Shown here in pieces: positions 10,260-22,632 of a stretch of DNA of 64,000 nt (positions are counted from its first letter, which is position 1; each line of letters begins with the position of its first letter). This DNA is from Ustulina deusta. Taxonomy: Eukaryota > Ascomycota > Sordariomycetes > Xylariales > Xylariaceae. Both the position numbers and the translations under genes were made by a program. Below the pieces are notes generated by a model. That model was not told where the DNA came from. It ran no database searches and saw nothing but the letters and a program-made list of their open reading frames with translations. The DNA is taken from NCBI GenBank assembly GCA_023159155.1, contig JAJNNX010000069.1, positions 62,001-126,000 on the forward strand, written 5' to 3'.

Positions 10260-13200
10260 CTTCTTAAAATTACGTTTAGTCCTTGCGCTATTTAAAAACT
10301 GCAATAAAGACTTTTTTATATATAAAAAGGTTATTTTAGCTACTACGCTAGCTATTAATACTGCCTTTGTGTCCCTGGCCTTTATAGTACTAACGCACAA
10401 AAAATAAACCAAAAAAATTTCCAAATCTCTTTTTGCAGCCCTTATTAAACTTGCAAAAAAAAGCACAACTAATAAACGCTTTACTTTCCCTTTCTTTTTA
10501 ACTAATATACTTTTTTACAAAAAAGTTATAATTGCACAAATATATATATATATTAAATTTATAATATAGCAATTATATATAAATATTATTGTTTAGCTAG
10601 CTTAAAAAAATTATTAAACCTTTTAAAATAGCTTAATAATGTACTTATAGTTATATTTTAGGTCTAGGTTGCATATATGTTTATATACCCCTGCTTTAAG
10701 TAGCAACTAAACAAAAAGCTACTTTAGTAAGTCTAATTAAACAATAATAAAAAGCTGCCCTAAACAAAAACCTAAAATTATTTATATAAATAATAGCTTT
10801 AAGGTTTTTTTATATATTTTAAAAAACTTTAAACTTAAAAACTTTAATAAAACTAAATTTTAGATCAGATTATATATTTTTATAAAATATAGTTTAACTA
10901 TTTATTTAATAGCTATACTTATTACTACTAGCTAGTCTATTTATTATATTAATAAAAATATAATAATTAATTTTTTTAAAGCTAGCTTTAAGCTTACTAA
11001 ATAAAGCATTACTTTAAAAATAAACAAAGCTTAGTTTATTTATATTATTTTAAATATATATATATATATATTTTTTTTTTAAAAGCTAAATTATTATTAA
11101 CCTTATAATTAAAAAAATTATTATAAAAACTAAATAATAACTTAATTATATTTCTTATTTTTAGTATAATAATAATAACTAAGTTATTTTTTTGCTTAAG
11201 CCTTTTAAATATAACTTTATACTATTTAGCTTTTGCTTTTTTTAGCCTATTTTTAAAATAGCCAATATTAACTAATATAATAATTGCTAAAGTTTTTATA
11301 ACTTTAGAATTTATATTAAAAAAAAAGTATATATTATTTATAGTTATATATATATATTTAGGGCATATAATAGTATAAAGCGCTATATTAACTATTATAG
11401 CTTATATTTTGCTTTTTTATTTGCTTGCTTTATTAGGCTAGTTATTAAAAAAAAAAAATTATATGTTTTATTAAAAACTAGCTATAATATTTTAAAACTT
11501 TAAACAACTATAACTATAAAGCTTATAAAAATATAATAAATATATTTTAAGCATAAAAAAAAACTTTAATTTTACTACTTATTATTTTTTATTAACTTTT
11601 ATTTCTAAACAATAATACTACTAAGCAAACTATCCTTATTATAAAAATAGATTTAGACTTATATATAAAAAATAAAAATATATCCAAAATAAAAACTACT
11701 AAACTAAACACCTTAAAATATTTCTTTACTTCTAAATTATTTTTTTAGTATAAAAAATACTTTATATATAAGCGTACCTCTGCTATATACTTTAATATAA
11801 AAAATAAAAAATCCCTATTTATAGGACCCCTAGCTTTACAACCTGTTCCCTATAGTTTTAAAAGCTCTAAAAACGTTTTTATAACCCTTGCTATATAACT
11901 AGCCGTTAAAAAACAATAATCCTTTCTTTTTACTAACCTAACTTAAGAACTAAAGCAATAAAAAAAGTTAGACCTTAATGATAATAAATCTAAATTAAAA
12001 TTAGATATTTAAAAAATATTTGCTTCTGTTCTTATTAAACAAAAATATATAAAAAACATTTAATATTATATAAACAAATATTAACTAATCTTTAAAAATA
12101 TATAATATACTTCTAATAATTAGTAATAATATTAAAACTAATATTATTTTAGTTTAAAAATCCTAAATATTTGCTAAAAATAATAAATATATATATAAAA
12201 AACATTTTATATATTAGTATTATATTTTTAAAGAAAATTAGGTCTTTACCCCCCTTAAAATAATAACTTATATATATAAGCACTAAAGCATATATATATA
12301 TTTTCTAATAAAATCTACTTACTTATATATTATATATATTTATATTTATAGATTTACTATTTATAATATTTATTAGCTTTAAAAATCTCCCTATTTTTAA
12401 GGATACTTTTATAATAAGCAACTTTAATACAATATATTAAATATAGGTACTAGAAATACAAAACAGCTATAATAAAGCCTTTAAGCAAAAAATAGCAAAC
12501 TAAACTATTAATAAAAGCTTTAATTAGCTTATTATAAGTACTTTTATTTATAAGTAAAACAAGGTCTTTAACCTAGCTATAAGCAATATTCTAGGTTTAG
12601 CTTTATAAATTAATAATAACTTTTATACTTTTTTAAACCATTTTATTATTAGGACTATTATGTTTTTCTAAAAAAAAAAGCCCTATTTTTTTAGATATAA
12701 TATCCTGTTTAATAACTTTAAACTTTAAAAAAAAACTATAAAGCAATAAATTTTTACTATTAAGGTTTTATATAAAATAGCTCATATTAAAGCTATAAAA
12801 AACTTTTATATTACTATTAACCAAACTTTTTATAATATATATTATATTATATTAGTTCTAATAAAAAGTAGCTAGAAAAAGACCCTTTAATAAATACTAA
12901 AACTAGCTATTATATAAAAAAGAATTTCTTAAAAACAAAAAAATAATATATTTATTAAAAAAAAGATATATAATTATTAAAAAAACGCTAAAGTAGCAAA
13001 AAAGGCTTATTAAAAAAACTATATTAATTTATTAAATAATACTTTAAAGCTATTTAAAATAACTAGTTAATATAAGCTTTTTAATACTTTTAGTGCTTTT
13101 TTTTTTAAGTATAATAAAAAAGTTTATATTAAGCTTACTAAAAAAATAGAACTGCTAGTTTTATAAATATTGTTTATAAAAATAATAAAAAATAATATTT

Positions 13201-15600
13201 TTAACTTTTTTTTAATATATAGCTTTATTCTTTCTAATTATTACAAACTTTTTTTTATTAATATAAAAGTTATAAAAAATAAAACAAAACAGGCCTACTA
13301 TAATATTTTTATTATAATGCTTAATATAAATAAAATTAATATATTTTTTTTTAGTTAAACTTAGCAATATATTACTTAAGCTATTATAACTTTATATAAT
13401 ACTTATTTTTTACTAAAGTACTATTTTATTATATTTTACTTAGCTAAAATAGTTTTTTTACTTAAACTTAACAAAAAAAACTATATATTAGTTAAATTAT
13501 AGCAATTTATTTTTTTTTTGTTTTGCTTTAGCAAAAGTTTAAAAAAGCTATTTGTTTATTATATTTTTATTATAACTATTTAATGCTTTATTCTATTAAA
13601 TTAATATTTTAAAACTTTACTTAATAAAAAAGTATTAAACTTTGTTTTTATATTTATTTATAATATAAAAAAATATATTTTTACTAAAAAAAAAAATTTA
13701 TTTTTTTTATTTTAAATATAATAAATATTTTTAATACTATTTTTTATAATTAATTTATTTAAAAAATACTAAACTAAAGCTAGGATATTAAAGTAGCTTA
13801 ATAAGTTTAGTTCTTTATAATAAACTATACTACTTTTTTAAAACTTAAATCTTTTAATATATTTTTTAAAACTTTAAACTATAAAGTTTTATAAAGATTT
13901 TTTATTTTTTTAATACTTTTTATACTATTTATAGCTCTTTTTTTTAAAAATATTACAGGTTTTTTAATAAATAATTTTAGTTATACTAATAATATTACTA
14001 TAATAAAATATAGCAAAAACTCTATAAATAACATAGCAAAGCTTGGCCTAAAAGCTTATTAAGCTATATAATAAAACAAAAAAAATGCTATAACTTTTAA
14101 GCTTTTTAAATATAAGCTTATTTATATTAATAGTTTTAATAAATTTTATAAAAACTTTATAATTATTAAAAATATAGCAATTATATTTTTAATAAAGCTA
14201 GTCTATTAGCTAAAAGTTTATTTTAATAAATAATTATATTTTTAATACTATATAAATATTTAAATAAAAAAAACTATATAAATAAAAACTTTTTTTTAAT
14301 TTTTTAGTAATACTACTAAAAGCTTTTTTATTAAAGTTATATTTATAGTTATTAAAGCTATAATTATATTTATTATTATATATAGCAGTTCGGTCTAATA
14401 CCCCGGCCCAAAAAAACAATCTTTTTAATACTAATATATATAAATAAGCTTTAATATTATAGGTTATATTTATAAAATATATAATGCTTTAAATATAACT
14501 GCTAGGTTTATTATATTTATATAAAAAACTATTTTATATATTATTGTTTTTTAAAAAGCAGGCCTTTTAATAAAAAACCTATACTTAAATTAGATTTAGT
14601 TTATAACCTTTATATATTTTATATAGCTAAACTACGCTTACTTTTTTGTTTTTTATATTTAAAAGCTTAAAAAATACTGCCTAACTATATTTTAGATTAT
14701 TTTAGCCCTATTTTTTAAATTATACTGCACTACCCTTAATTTTTTTTTTTTTTATATTATATGCTTACTTTTAAAAAAAAAAAAAAAAAAGCCAAGTTAT
14801 ATAAAAAATAGTTTATAAATATTTTTTAAACTTAAGTTTTTAGGGCTAATACTATTATTATTTATTTTAATAGCTTTAAAAATATTTTAATATTATAAAG
14901 CTTTACTATATATTTTTTTAGTTTTTTTAATTTATTATATATTAAAGTAAGCTAACTAAAATATAAAAAAATATTTAATATTAAATATTTAAATATACTA
15001 TAAGCTTTAAAATAGTTTTATTTTTATTATACTTATATTTTATATTTTTTATATTTTTGTTTTAATAATACTTTAGTATTTAAAAACTTTTTTAATAGCT
15101 TTTTAATTAGCTTAAACTATAAATTTAAAAAGTTCTATAATATTATAGCTAATATTTAAAATAAAATCTATTTTTATTAGTTTTTTAAATATTATAAAAT
15201 TTTAAGTAATAAAAAAACTAATAAAATAGCTAGCTTTTTATTATATTAGCTACTTTTTTTTATATATTTTTTTAAAATAATAAACTTTTATATATATATA
15301 TTAAATATTTAGCTTAAAAAAAAAAAAAACTAATATAACTAAATATAATAGTTTATTAACTAACTAAACTTATATAAAGCTTTAAGTTTTAATTAGCTTA
15401 AGCGCCTTAAAAATATAAAAAAATTTAATTTTTTTTATAAATCTTATTATAAATTTATTACTAAAAAAACTAACTATAAATATTTTACTACTTATTATAA
15501 AAAATTTAAACATTTTTTTAATAAAATAAAAACTTATTTTTATAGCAAAAAAATAAACTAAAGTTATATATTTAATTATAACTTTTAATATAGCAGACTG
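10260..15600. repeat. AT-rich block, probably RIP-mutated repeats
   Basis: About 5.3 kb consist almost wholly of A and T, with long A or T runs and TTA/ATA words, and no usable coding frame. The remaining C and G sit mainly in AGCT- or TAGC-like contexts. This is the look of repeats mutated C-to-T on both strands by repeat-induced point mutation. Small less-degraded islands survive, for example near 11770-11850 and 14385-14410. Both borders pass over about 150 bp into normal-composition DNA. I could not identify the original element. Confidence 0.85.
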
Positions 15601-15896
15601 CCGAACTGCTTACATTTAGCGCTAGTTATAGCAGTTAAACAAGCTCTTTTTAGCATAAAAGCAGCTAAAAAACACTATAGCTTTTAAAAGCGCTATAATA
15701 CTTCTATAAACCTAGCTTAGAACGCTACCTAACCTTCCCTTTAGTTATTTCATTTATTAACAAACGTAGAACCCCGCTGTCTATCCGAACATAAATCTAA
15801 TAAGGTCACATAAAGGACTAGTACCGACTAGGTACACAGGCCTAGCGCCTAAATCGCTATAAATTAGTATTAGCTCCCTAGGATAGACGCTAATAT

Positions 15897-15918
15897 ACTC
15901 TCTCTCTCTCTCTCTCCC
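15897..15918 (+). repeat. (TC)n microsatellite
   Basis: A short run of alternating CT lies just upstream of the decayed HET paralogue, at the edge of the AT-rich block. The frame of the HET gene stays open through it back to a stop at 15891. Confidence 0.7.
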
Positions 15919-15971
15919 TGGGTGAGGTAGGCCCCAAGTCAAATCTTTGGGCTTTTGACTCGAAGCCACAA

Positions 15972-18569
15972 TGTCTCGGACAAGCCATCTTCACAACAAC
16001 CTTTAGTGCTGCATTTTACTCAGGAATCGCAATCTGCGATAACCCGGCATGCCTTAAGCGGAGGGAAGCTTATGAAGCTGCTGCTCCCCCGTGCAAATGG
16101 GTTGCCTTTCGGGACTTCATGCTAACATGCCTTGCCTGCATGGTGGGCGCAGCGGAGTGGAGTTTTGCCGGAGATTTTCTCTTCGAAACACATGGTGCCG
16201 ATATTTCGAGATCCTTTTGCCTTGATGTTCGCGGCAGTCTTGATGTTTTTGTGTGGTCGTGCTCTATAGCACGGCAATATGTAGACGACCAAGACCCCCG
16301 TCTGAATCTCGAAATGGGTCGGCAGAAAAGCAATGAGATATCGAGCTTCTGGCGTCGTATCCTATCGGACTATGAATCAGACGCCGTCGCTATATCTCAA
16401 AAGTGCCATGATCGAGGGCTATGCCCTAATCGGTTATGGAACGCGTCGCTTCACGGTAGTGACACAGCCGTTGGCGTCTGTCATCTCGGAAATGCAACCC
16501 TGGAGCTGCCCCCCCTGGGCTCAAGGGATAAACATGTGGACTGCACGGCACAGTACTGCTTACGTGCTCATGAGAACAGTACTCTGGTTAAACAGGCACA
16601 TAAGTGTGCCGATAACCATTGCGGAAAGGAGATGATCTTTCGTACGGACTTACTTAACCAAGCTAGCAAGGGCCCGTACCAAGGAAGTGGAATATGGTTC
16701 AATACCGCCTGGCGCTTGCGAAAGAGTAGCAGCGGTGGCCGTATTCGTTACATGGTATGGCCCAGTAGTGATCAGCAAGTGATGGCTTGGAAAGAGAAAA
16801 ACTACATGGCTCTCTCGCACGTTTGGTCTGATGGGACGGGGGTCGGCCTCAAGACGCCTGGGAAAGTCAACAAATGCTTGTATGCCTATTTTGCGAATAT
16901 TGCCCGCAAACTCGGCTGTGATGGGCTGTGGTGGGACGCCATCTCAATCCCCTCTGAGCGTACAGCTCGTGCGACAGCTATCGAGCGCATGCTAGATAAC
17001 TTTGAGAAGGCAAAAGTTACTGTTGTGCACGACCACGATCTCGTGAGATTCCCCTGGCGCGACGATGGGAGCCCAGCCATTGCGTTGGTTTTATCCTCGT
17101 GGTTTACCCGAGGCTGGACAGCCGCAGAATTATTCGCGTCAAGACATCACCCCGTAAAGGTTTTGTATGCCGACCCGGCCGACCCAGATGGAAGCCCATT
17201 GATAAAAGATTGGGACAGTGATGTCTTCGCCGCAGATGTGGGAGAATGGATGAACCCTCGCCACTTCAAACATTTCCCCGGACATCAGATTCGCGACATT
17301 ATGAACCCTGCTGGTACCATCCCTATGCAAGGATATTTCGTTGCAGCCGAAATCGTCAAAATCTTGCGTCATCCATTCCTCCAGGAGAGCACCCAGATCA
17401 CGAACCTGTCTGACCTACTCAACGTATTATCGCGTAGGACTACATCCTGGACGAAAGATCAAATGCTTATCGCTGCACTTATGTGTCAGGATAAGAACAG
17501 CTCCAAAGGGCTTGTTGATTCAGCCATGACGGGGCCTGAAATCATGAAATTTCTCTTAGTAACATTCGAGAAAATTCAAGTCACGGATTTCGTGCACGGC
17601 GAGGTCCCCATTACAACTCACGGGCCGTGGTCATGGTGCCCGCAATCCGTCTTCCACTTCGGTCAGCTGTATCATTCTTCTCGTGTATCAAATACAGACT
17701 GTGCAATACTGCCTAATGGCAGAATATCCTGCAAACTTGATGCCTACGAGGTTCTAGATGACGATGTGATTATTTCATGTGGTTCTCATCCTGCTATCCG
17801 AGCAAAAGTATCTGCTGCGCTGTCTAACAGGACGACATGTCTGTTATTGTCGACACCCTGTATTCAGGATGACCAGCCGATATACATCCTTGTACAGCCA
17901 GTTTTTATAAACAAGGTTACGGTCAGCGTCCGCTGGATTGCGTGTGTTCAGATGCAATCGCCATTGGATCCAAAACCCTTGCCTACTCTCGAGTTACCGA
18001 ACCCGAGAACAGGTACCAGAAGGCAATTACACACCTTGTCGGCAAACAGTCTAGGAGGTTTTAACACTTTGTTGATAGAATTTGAATTTGGCAATGACGC
18101 AACAGCTTCAGGAATTCCTTTATCGCCATTGACGTTCGATTGTCTAACCTGGGCTGCTCGACTCACGGAGTGGAATTCACAGTTCAAGCAGGGTACTATG
18201 TGGATTCTGTCGGTGGATATGAATGGTTTTCCCGGAGCATCGGTAGGTGATCACGAGCTTCAAGTGAAAATTGAATTTAATAATTGATATGATGATGACA
18301 AGGAACCAAGAGCCTTTGGGCCCCAGCCGATCTACTTTTATGATAACGGTCAAGACTCGAACATGTTCAAAAAAGCCGGCCTCCACGTGCATTCACCGCC
18401 TGTCCGTCCAGTAGCACTCTCTATATGGGATTTCGGCAGCGAGGAGAGTAAGATTACAGCATCATTTCTCGAATATCTCTTCAAGGTCGTTTCTGTCAGC
18501 CAGCAGACGAATGACAAGGTGAACCTTACCTGGTCTTTCCCATATTATTACAAAGACAACGACAACTAG
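15972..18569 (+). CDS. HET-domain protein, second paralogue (probably decayed)
   Basis: This is homologous over its length to the 4.3-7.6 kb gene. Similarity begins at 15972 (CLGQ... CDNPAC... APPC), but the frame has no Met until 16119, and the DNA upstream is repeat-like, so the 5' end appears lost or lies on an undetected exon. The HET core is complete: YMALSHVWSDGTG, CDGLWWDAISIP, SSWFTRGWTAAEL. A 60-nt phase-0 intron (18243-18302) removes an in-frame TGA. The frame then stops at a TAG at 18567-18569. Beyond it the same frame runs on for 84 codons to a TAA at 18822-18824 and still matches the C-terminus of the other copy, including a cysteine cluster (SCGQCGSC). The TAG could be a CAG-to-TAG change of the RIP type. 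The product, if made, lacks that tail. Confidence 0.7.
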
Positions 18570-18824
18570 CACCCTACATGCGCCTTTCCCGAAATATCGG
18601 TTTTCGAAACCACTTTCCAGGTAGTGCCAGAGATTCTAACCAAGTCGCAATCTTTCGACATTTCGCTTGGATCTCTCGTATATGAGAAGTTAATTCTGCC
18701 ACAACAGAGGTCTTGGCGCAAGAACAGCACCATTGACCAATGGTACAATAACCGGAACTCTTTCATTTGGTCGAGCAAGTCCTGCGGCCAGTGCGGTAGC
18801 TGCAAGTTTAGTTTCCCAGATTAA

Positions 18825-19388
18825 ACAACAATGAGCGCTACTCTAGTGCACACGACGCTGCTCTCACACATAAATCACAACTCCCGGGTAGGCCTACCGC
18901 CCCTGAAAGGCGTTCATGCCTTCTGATTCCTCACCGCGGCCTTTCGCAGCGCAGCAATTGATTGATTCTTTACTTAGTCAGAGCCTTTAGATCACCAGCT
19001 CAGCTTATCTCTTTTACTGTTCCTATTACTAGAAGTAATTGACATGATCTATCACTGCCATCGAGACGGGTTTTATGTTTAGTCTTAACAGTCCATTGGA
19101 ACAGCAGCGAAAAAGTCCTAGTCTTTAAACATACTAGTAATACCGAAAAAGACTCCTGTAATAATAATACCCTAATTACTATATCCTTGGAAGTAACTTT
19201 TTAAGCAATAAGTCACTGGATTTATACATCTAAAATCTGATAAGATTTGTAGAAGGTCCGTATTGGAAGCACACATGGGGCTAAGGCGGAAATACTAGGG
19301 CTAGATGTACATCAAGTAAGTTATCTAATCCCCAGGGGTGAATAGCAGAGCTTCATTTCTTGCGTATCATAGCTTTGTATCTATCTAC
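18825..19388. other. Intergenic stretch
   Basis: No gene is visible between the decayed HET copy and the 3' end of the methyltransferase gene. It is moderately AT-rich; the part near 19388 would be the methyltransferase 3' UTR. Confidence 0.5.
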
Positions 19389-20921
19389 TCACTCCCCTGT
19401 CCATTCAGCCACCACAAACCCGAGGTTAGAACCAGCTGGCTGCTTAGCCCCCTGAAACTCAAAACGAGGGTCAGCGTCGCTGAATAGTTTAGCCCAATCG
19501 TCCACTTCTCGCTCATATGAGTTCTGTATCTCAGTCATAGTAAGGTCCATGGATCTACATGTTACCATATATCAGCAGGTAGGCAAGAAAAAGATAGATA
19601 TGGGAAGATTTCAGTCAATGAAGTTTGTAGCTTACCGAAGACGGTCCTCCTGCCACTGAGACATCACCCCAGGCTGCGGTAAGATATTGTCATTGATGAC
19701 GACCTTGGCGCCTTTCTTAAGCGCCGGGATATGCTTTCTTAAGATCTCGATGGAGTATTTATCAGACCAGTTGTGAAATATCCAGCGAAAGAAATAGACA
19801 TCGGCTCCAACTATAGGTTGTTCTGTGAAGAAGTCGTGCGTCATGAACTTGACCCGGCCAGTTAAGTCAGCTGGCGTTTCTTTCTGGGCTGCTGAGATCA
19901 CAGGTTCAAGGTCCTGAACCACACATGATACCAGCGGAAATTGACGCGCAATCGCGAAAGAGGCAAAGCCCTGAGATCCTCCCACCTTGTTTCAACATTA
20001 GCGATTTATCTGAGAATATTCACGGATTTGACCAAAGCACAGATGATCGAAGGACTTACATCCACGATTGTCCCTTCCTTGAGATCACCCCATGGGAAGT
20101 TGTTCACGATGTGGCTCAACTCGAAACCAGTTCCTTCAGTGAAGGCTCTCATCGCATTGCCGAATCTGCGGGCACGCTCTGGAAACTTGGAAAACTCCAA
20201 GTAAATTGACTGATCTGTTTGGTTCGCTAGAGCGAATCCCTACAGCGAGTAAGTCCTCAGGTCGCATGAAAAGCAGCTACCTATGATGACTTACAGTTTC
20301 GTTCGGCTCTTGTGAAGCAGACCATTTGTCCAGGGCATTGCAAGCTTGAGCGGCAGCTTGCCATAAATCGTCTGTGCTGGCACCGACCCAATCGTGGACA
20401 ACCGGGTCCTCGGCCAATAGCCGCGAGACTGCATTATGAGCAATAATGCCAGGGCGAGGTTCCGAGAAAATGTCTTTTATCATGGCATGCCGGACGAACC
20501 GACGAACAAGACCTTGGTCAAGACCTGTAGCTGCGGCTATATCGGCAAAAGAAGCTTCCTGGCCAACTGGAAACGAATGGGCGATTCTATATCGTGTGAT
20601 AGCTTGCTGGCTAATCAGTTCGTCGTGCTGTATGATCGCGGGTCAACATGGGTCGCTACAGTTACGATCCTGTGGACTTGCAGTGTAGCTCATAAGATAT
20701 TCTCGTGGCCCGAGAACTAGGCGTCGCAGTTCCAGAGTGTCGTCTATCACTGCGACCCTTGCTGATTCTATGTCAAGTTCATGCTTGGGAATCAAGGTGT
20801 CAAGAGGCCCGGCCACGTCGAACGAAGGAGTGGGTAGGTCGTGGCTGAGTAGGTAGTCGTTGACCTTGGCGGTATTGTTGGCAATTCTGTTCGCGAGTTC
20901 GACAATGCGAGAGGAGGCCAT
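19389..20921 (-). CDS. SAM-dependent O-methyltransferase
   Basis: Five exons on the minus strand: 20682-20921, 20295-20627, 20060-20239, 19636-19985 and 19389-19554 (1269 nt, 422 aa). The protein has the fungal O-methyltransferase plan. A helical N-terminal dimerisation region contains ATGLDQGLVRRFVRHAM and EPRPG...AEDP, typical of the winged-helix part. The SAM-binding motif VDVGGSQG lies at about 250-257, and the catalytic-type His in IFHNWSD is at about residue 322. Length is normal for the family. Intron 1 starts with GCAAGT, a GC-AG intron; the other three are GT-AG. It would move a methyl group from SAM to a hydroxyl of a small-molecule or peptide product. It sits at the left end of the UstYa/precursor/MFS group, so tailoring that product is my inference. 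Confidence 0.93.
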
Positions 20922-22632
20922 GGTGATAGAAAGGGCAATAGGCCGAGCAATGGAAATTGGAAGTTGACTTGATGTCGGAAGGTCGGTCGGGATGGTGTTG
21001 GGGAGAGACAAACAAAGGAAGACGAATTGGCCCAGCGCATCAGGCAAATTTCCCTGATAAGCCAATCCCAGGCCTACACCGTGAACACAGTGTGTGCTAG
21101 CAGGCTCTATTGGGGGACATAGCTAGGCATCTTGTCGCTTTGTCACAGAGGGGAGAGCACCAACCTCGATCAACTAACACGGCATATCTTGCGAAGGAAT
21201 CGCACCATGTTCGAAAGATGGGCTGGTCATCATGCATCGTATTATCATGGAGCATTGGGCACAGCGCAACTCCTCTGCACCCTCTGCATTTGTTCATGCG
21301 ACGTGAAAACCTGACGTTGTATTGAGGAAACCCAGAAAATGAATATTACTGAGTAGGCTTATCAGTGGCGCGAGCCAAATTCCTCAGCAGGAAGGCTGCC
21401 AAGCATCATGAGACCAGTTAGTATATCTACAGATAAAAATGGTACCTAGGTAGTGACTCGTACTCTATGTTGCCTTGCTGCAACGTCGGTAAGGTTTTAT
21501 TTACACTGCATGAGAACACAGTCATATACTTAGTAGGGCAGCCTGCATACCGTACAAGGTACAGCAGGACCTTAGTTGCTGTCCTGCTAGGCCAACATGC
21601 AATACAACACACTAAGTGCAGTAGGTACCTAGGTATTTGTAAGAACTGTAATGTATTCGCGCTGGGGAACCAAATGCCATTTGACGTCTGTGGAGCCCCT
21701 TTGCAGAGTAAAGCGGGTCGAGACAGGTAGGCTGTAACAGAATCGAGCCTGCTGCGTCGAATAAGCTTACAAAAGTACAGCAGGCTGAGGCTTATCACCA
21801 ACAGGCAACATGCAGGGCCTAACCCCCTGGTTTAATTGCAGGCCTAGGCGATTACCTTCTCTGCCGCCATCTCGATGAGCTTGTCCAGAGCTCCGAGAAC
21901 CGGTGATGCCAAAACATCAGGCTGCAGGAAGGTTTTCTGCGAAATTAAATGCATAATAGCTCTAACGCCCCATTGGATGGAATAACAATATCTCGATTAG
22001 CTCAACCTTTATATTCATCCTACGTCTATAGCGATGTACGCTTTTTGATACGAGTGCAAATATGAATCAATATGTTCTAGTAGCAGCAAATTGGTTCGCC
22101 CAATGTCACGATGATAGAATAGACAATTCATTTCAAACTGATTAACATATTAGAACCAATGAAATGAATGGTATATAAGCGTCGCATTCAGCCTATCTAC
22201 TGAATTAGTGTAAGTAGATCACGTAAATAAACCTATGCTTGAGCCACTCAGTAGCTATGCTAGGATAGAAAAAAAACACCATAAGCAATGCTCTCGATAT
22301 TAGCGAGAACTATCAACACACAAGCTAGTACGCAGTAATAAAATTGTTTTCTTTACTTATATACTTTTAATCAACAGATTCCCTAAAAAATAATTATTAT
22401 TATTACACTAAAAAGTATAGGTTCGGCCTATCTCCTAGTATATAGGCATCACTATATTAAAACCAACCGTAAATAATTATTTACAGTTGCCCACTTCACT
22501 ACAGGAGTCATATACGCATGACCAAACAGGACGCCCGCCCTTCGTGCCCCTTCGTCTTGTACAGTACCTGAAGTGACTCCTTGACACAGTTCACTTTCAA
22601 CAGGCGCCACATATTCCGAAATTGCCAGAGTT
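20922..22632. other. Gap within the cluster, with one orphan exon-like fragment
   Basis: About 1.7 kb with no complete gene. A minus-strand piece at 21844-21936 reads as a last exon: acceptor TTCGCAG, then 30 codons (KTFLQPDV... and LDKLIEMAAEK) and a stop. No matching upstream exon was found, so it may be a gene remnant. Copy 2 of the 24-bp dispersed motif lies at 22412-22435. The 21.96-22.45 kb part is AT-rich. Confidence 0.4.
22412..22435 (+). repeat. Copy 2 of a 24-bp dispersed motif
   Basis: The segment around GTATAGGTTCGGCCTATC matches 3385-3408 with four transition differences. Confidence 0.3.

Noticed and set aside
13170..14419. Small ORFs within the AT-rich island
   Set aside because: Composed almost only of Ile, Asn, Lys, Phe and Tyr, as expected by chance from A/T sequence.
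18513..18569. A 51-nt GTGAAC...CTAG segment considered as an intron removing the TAG in the second HET copy
   Set aside because: It would delete the WSFPY block that is conserved in the intact paralogue; an in-frame stop is the simpler reading.
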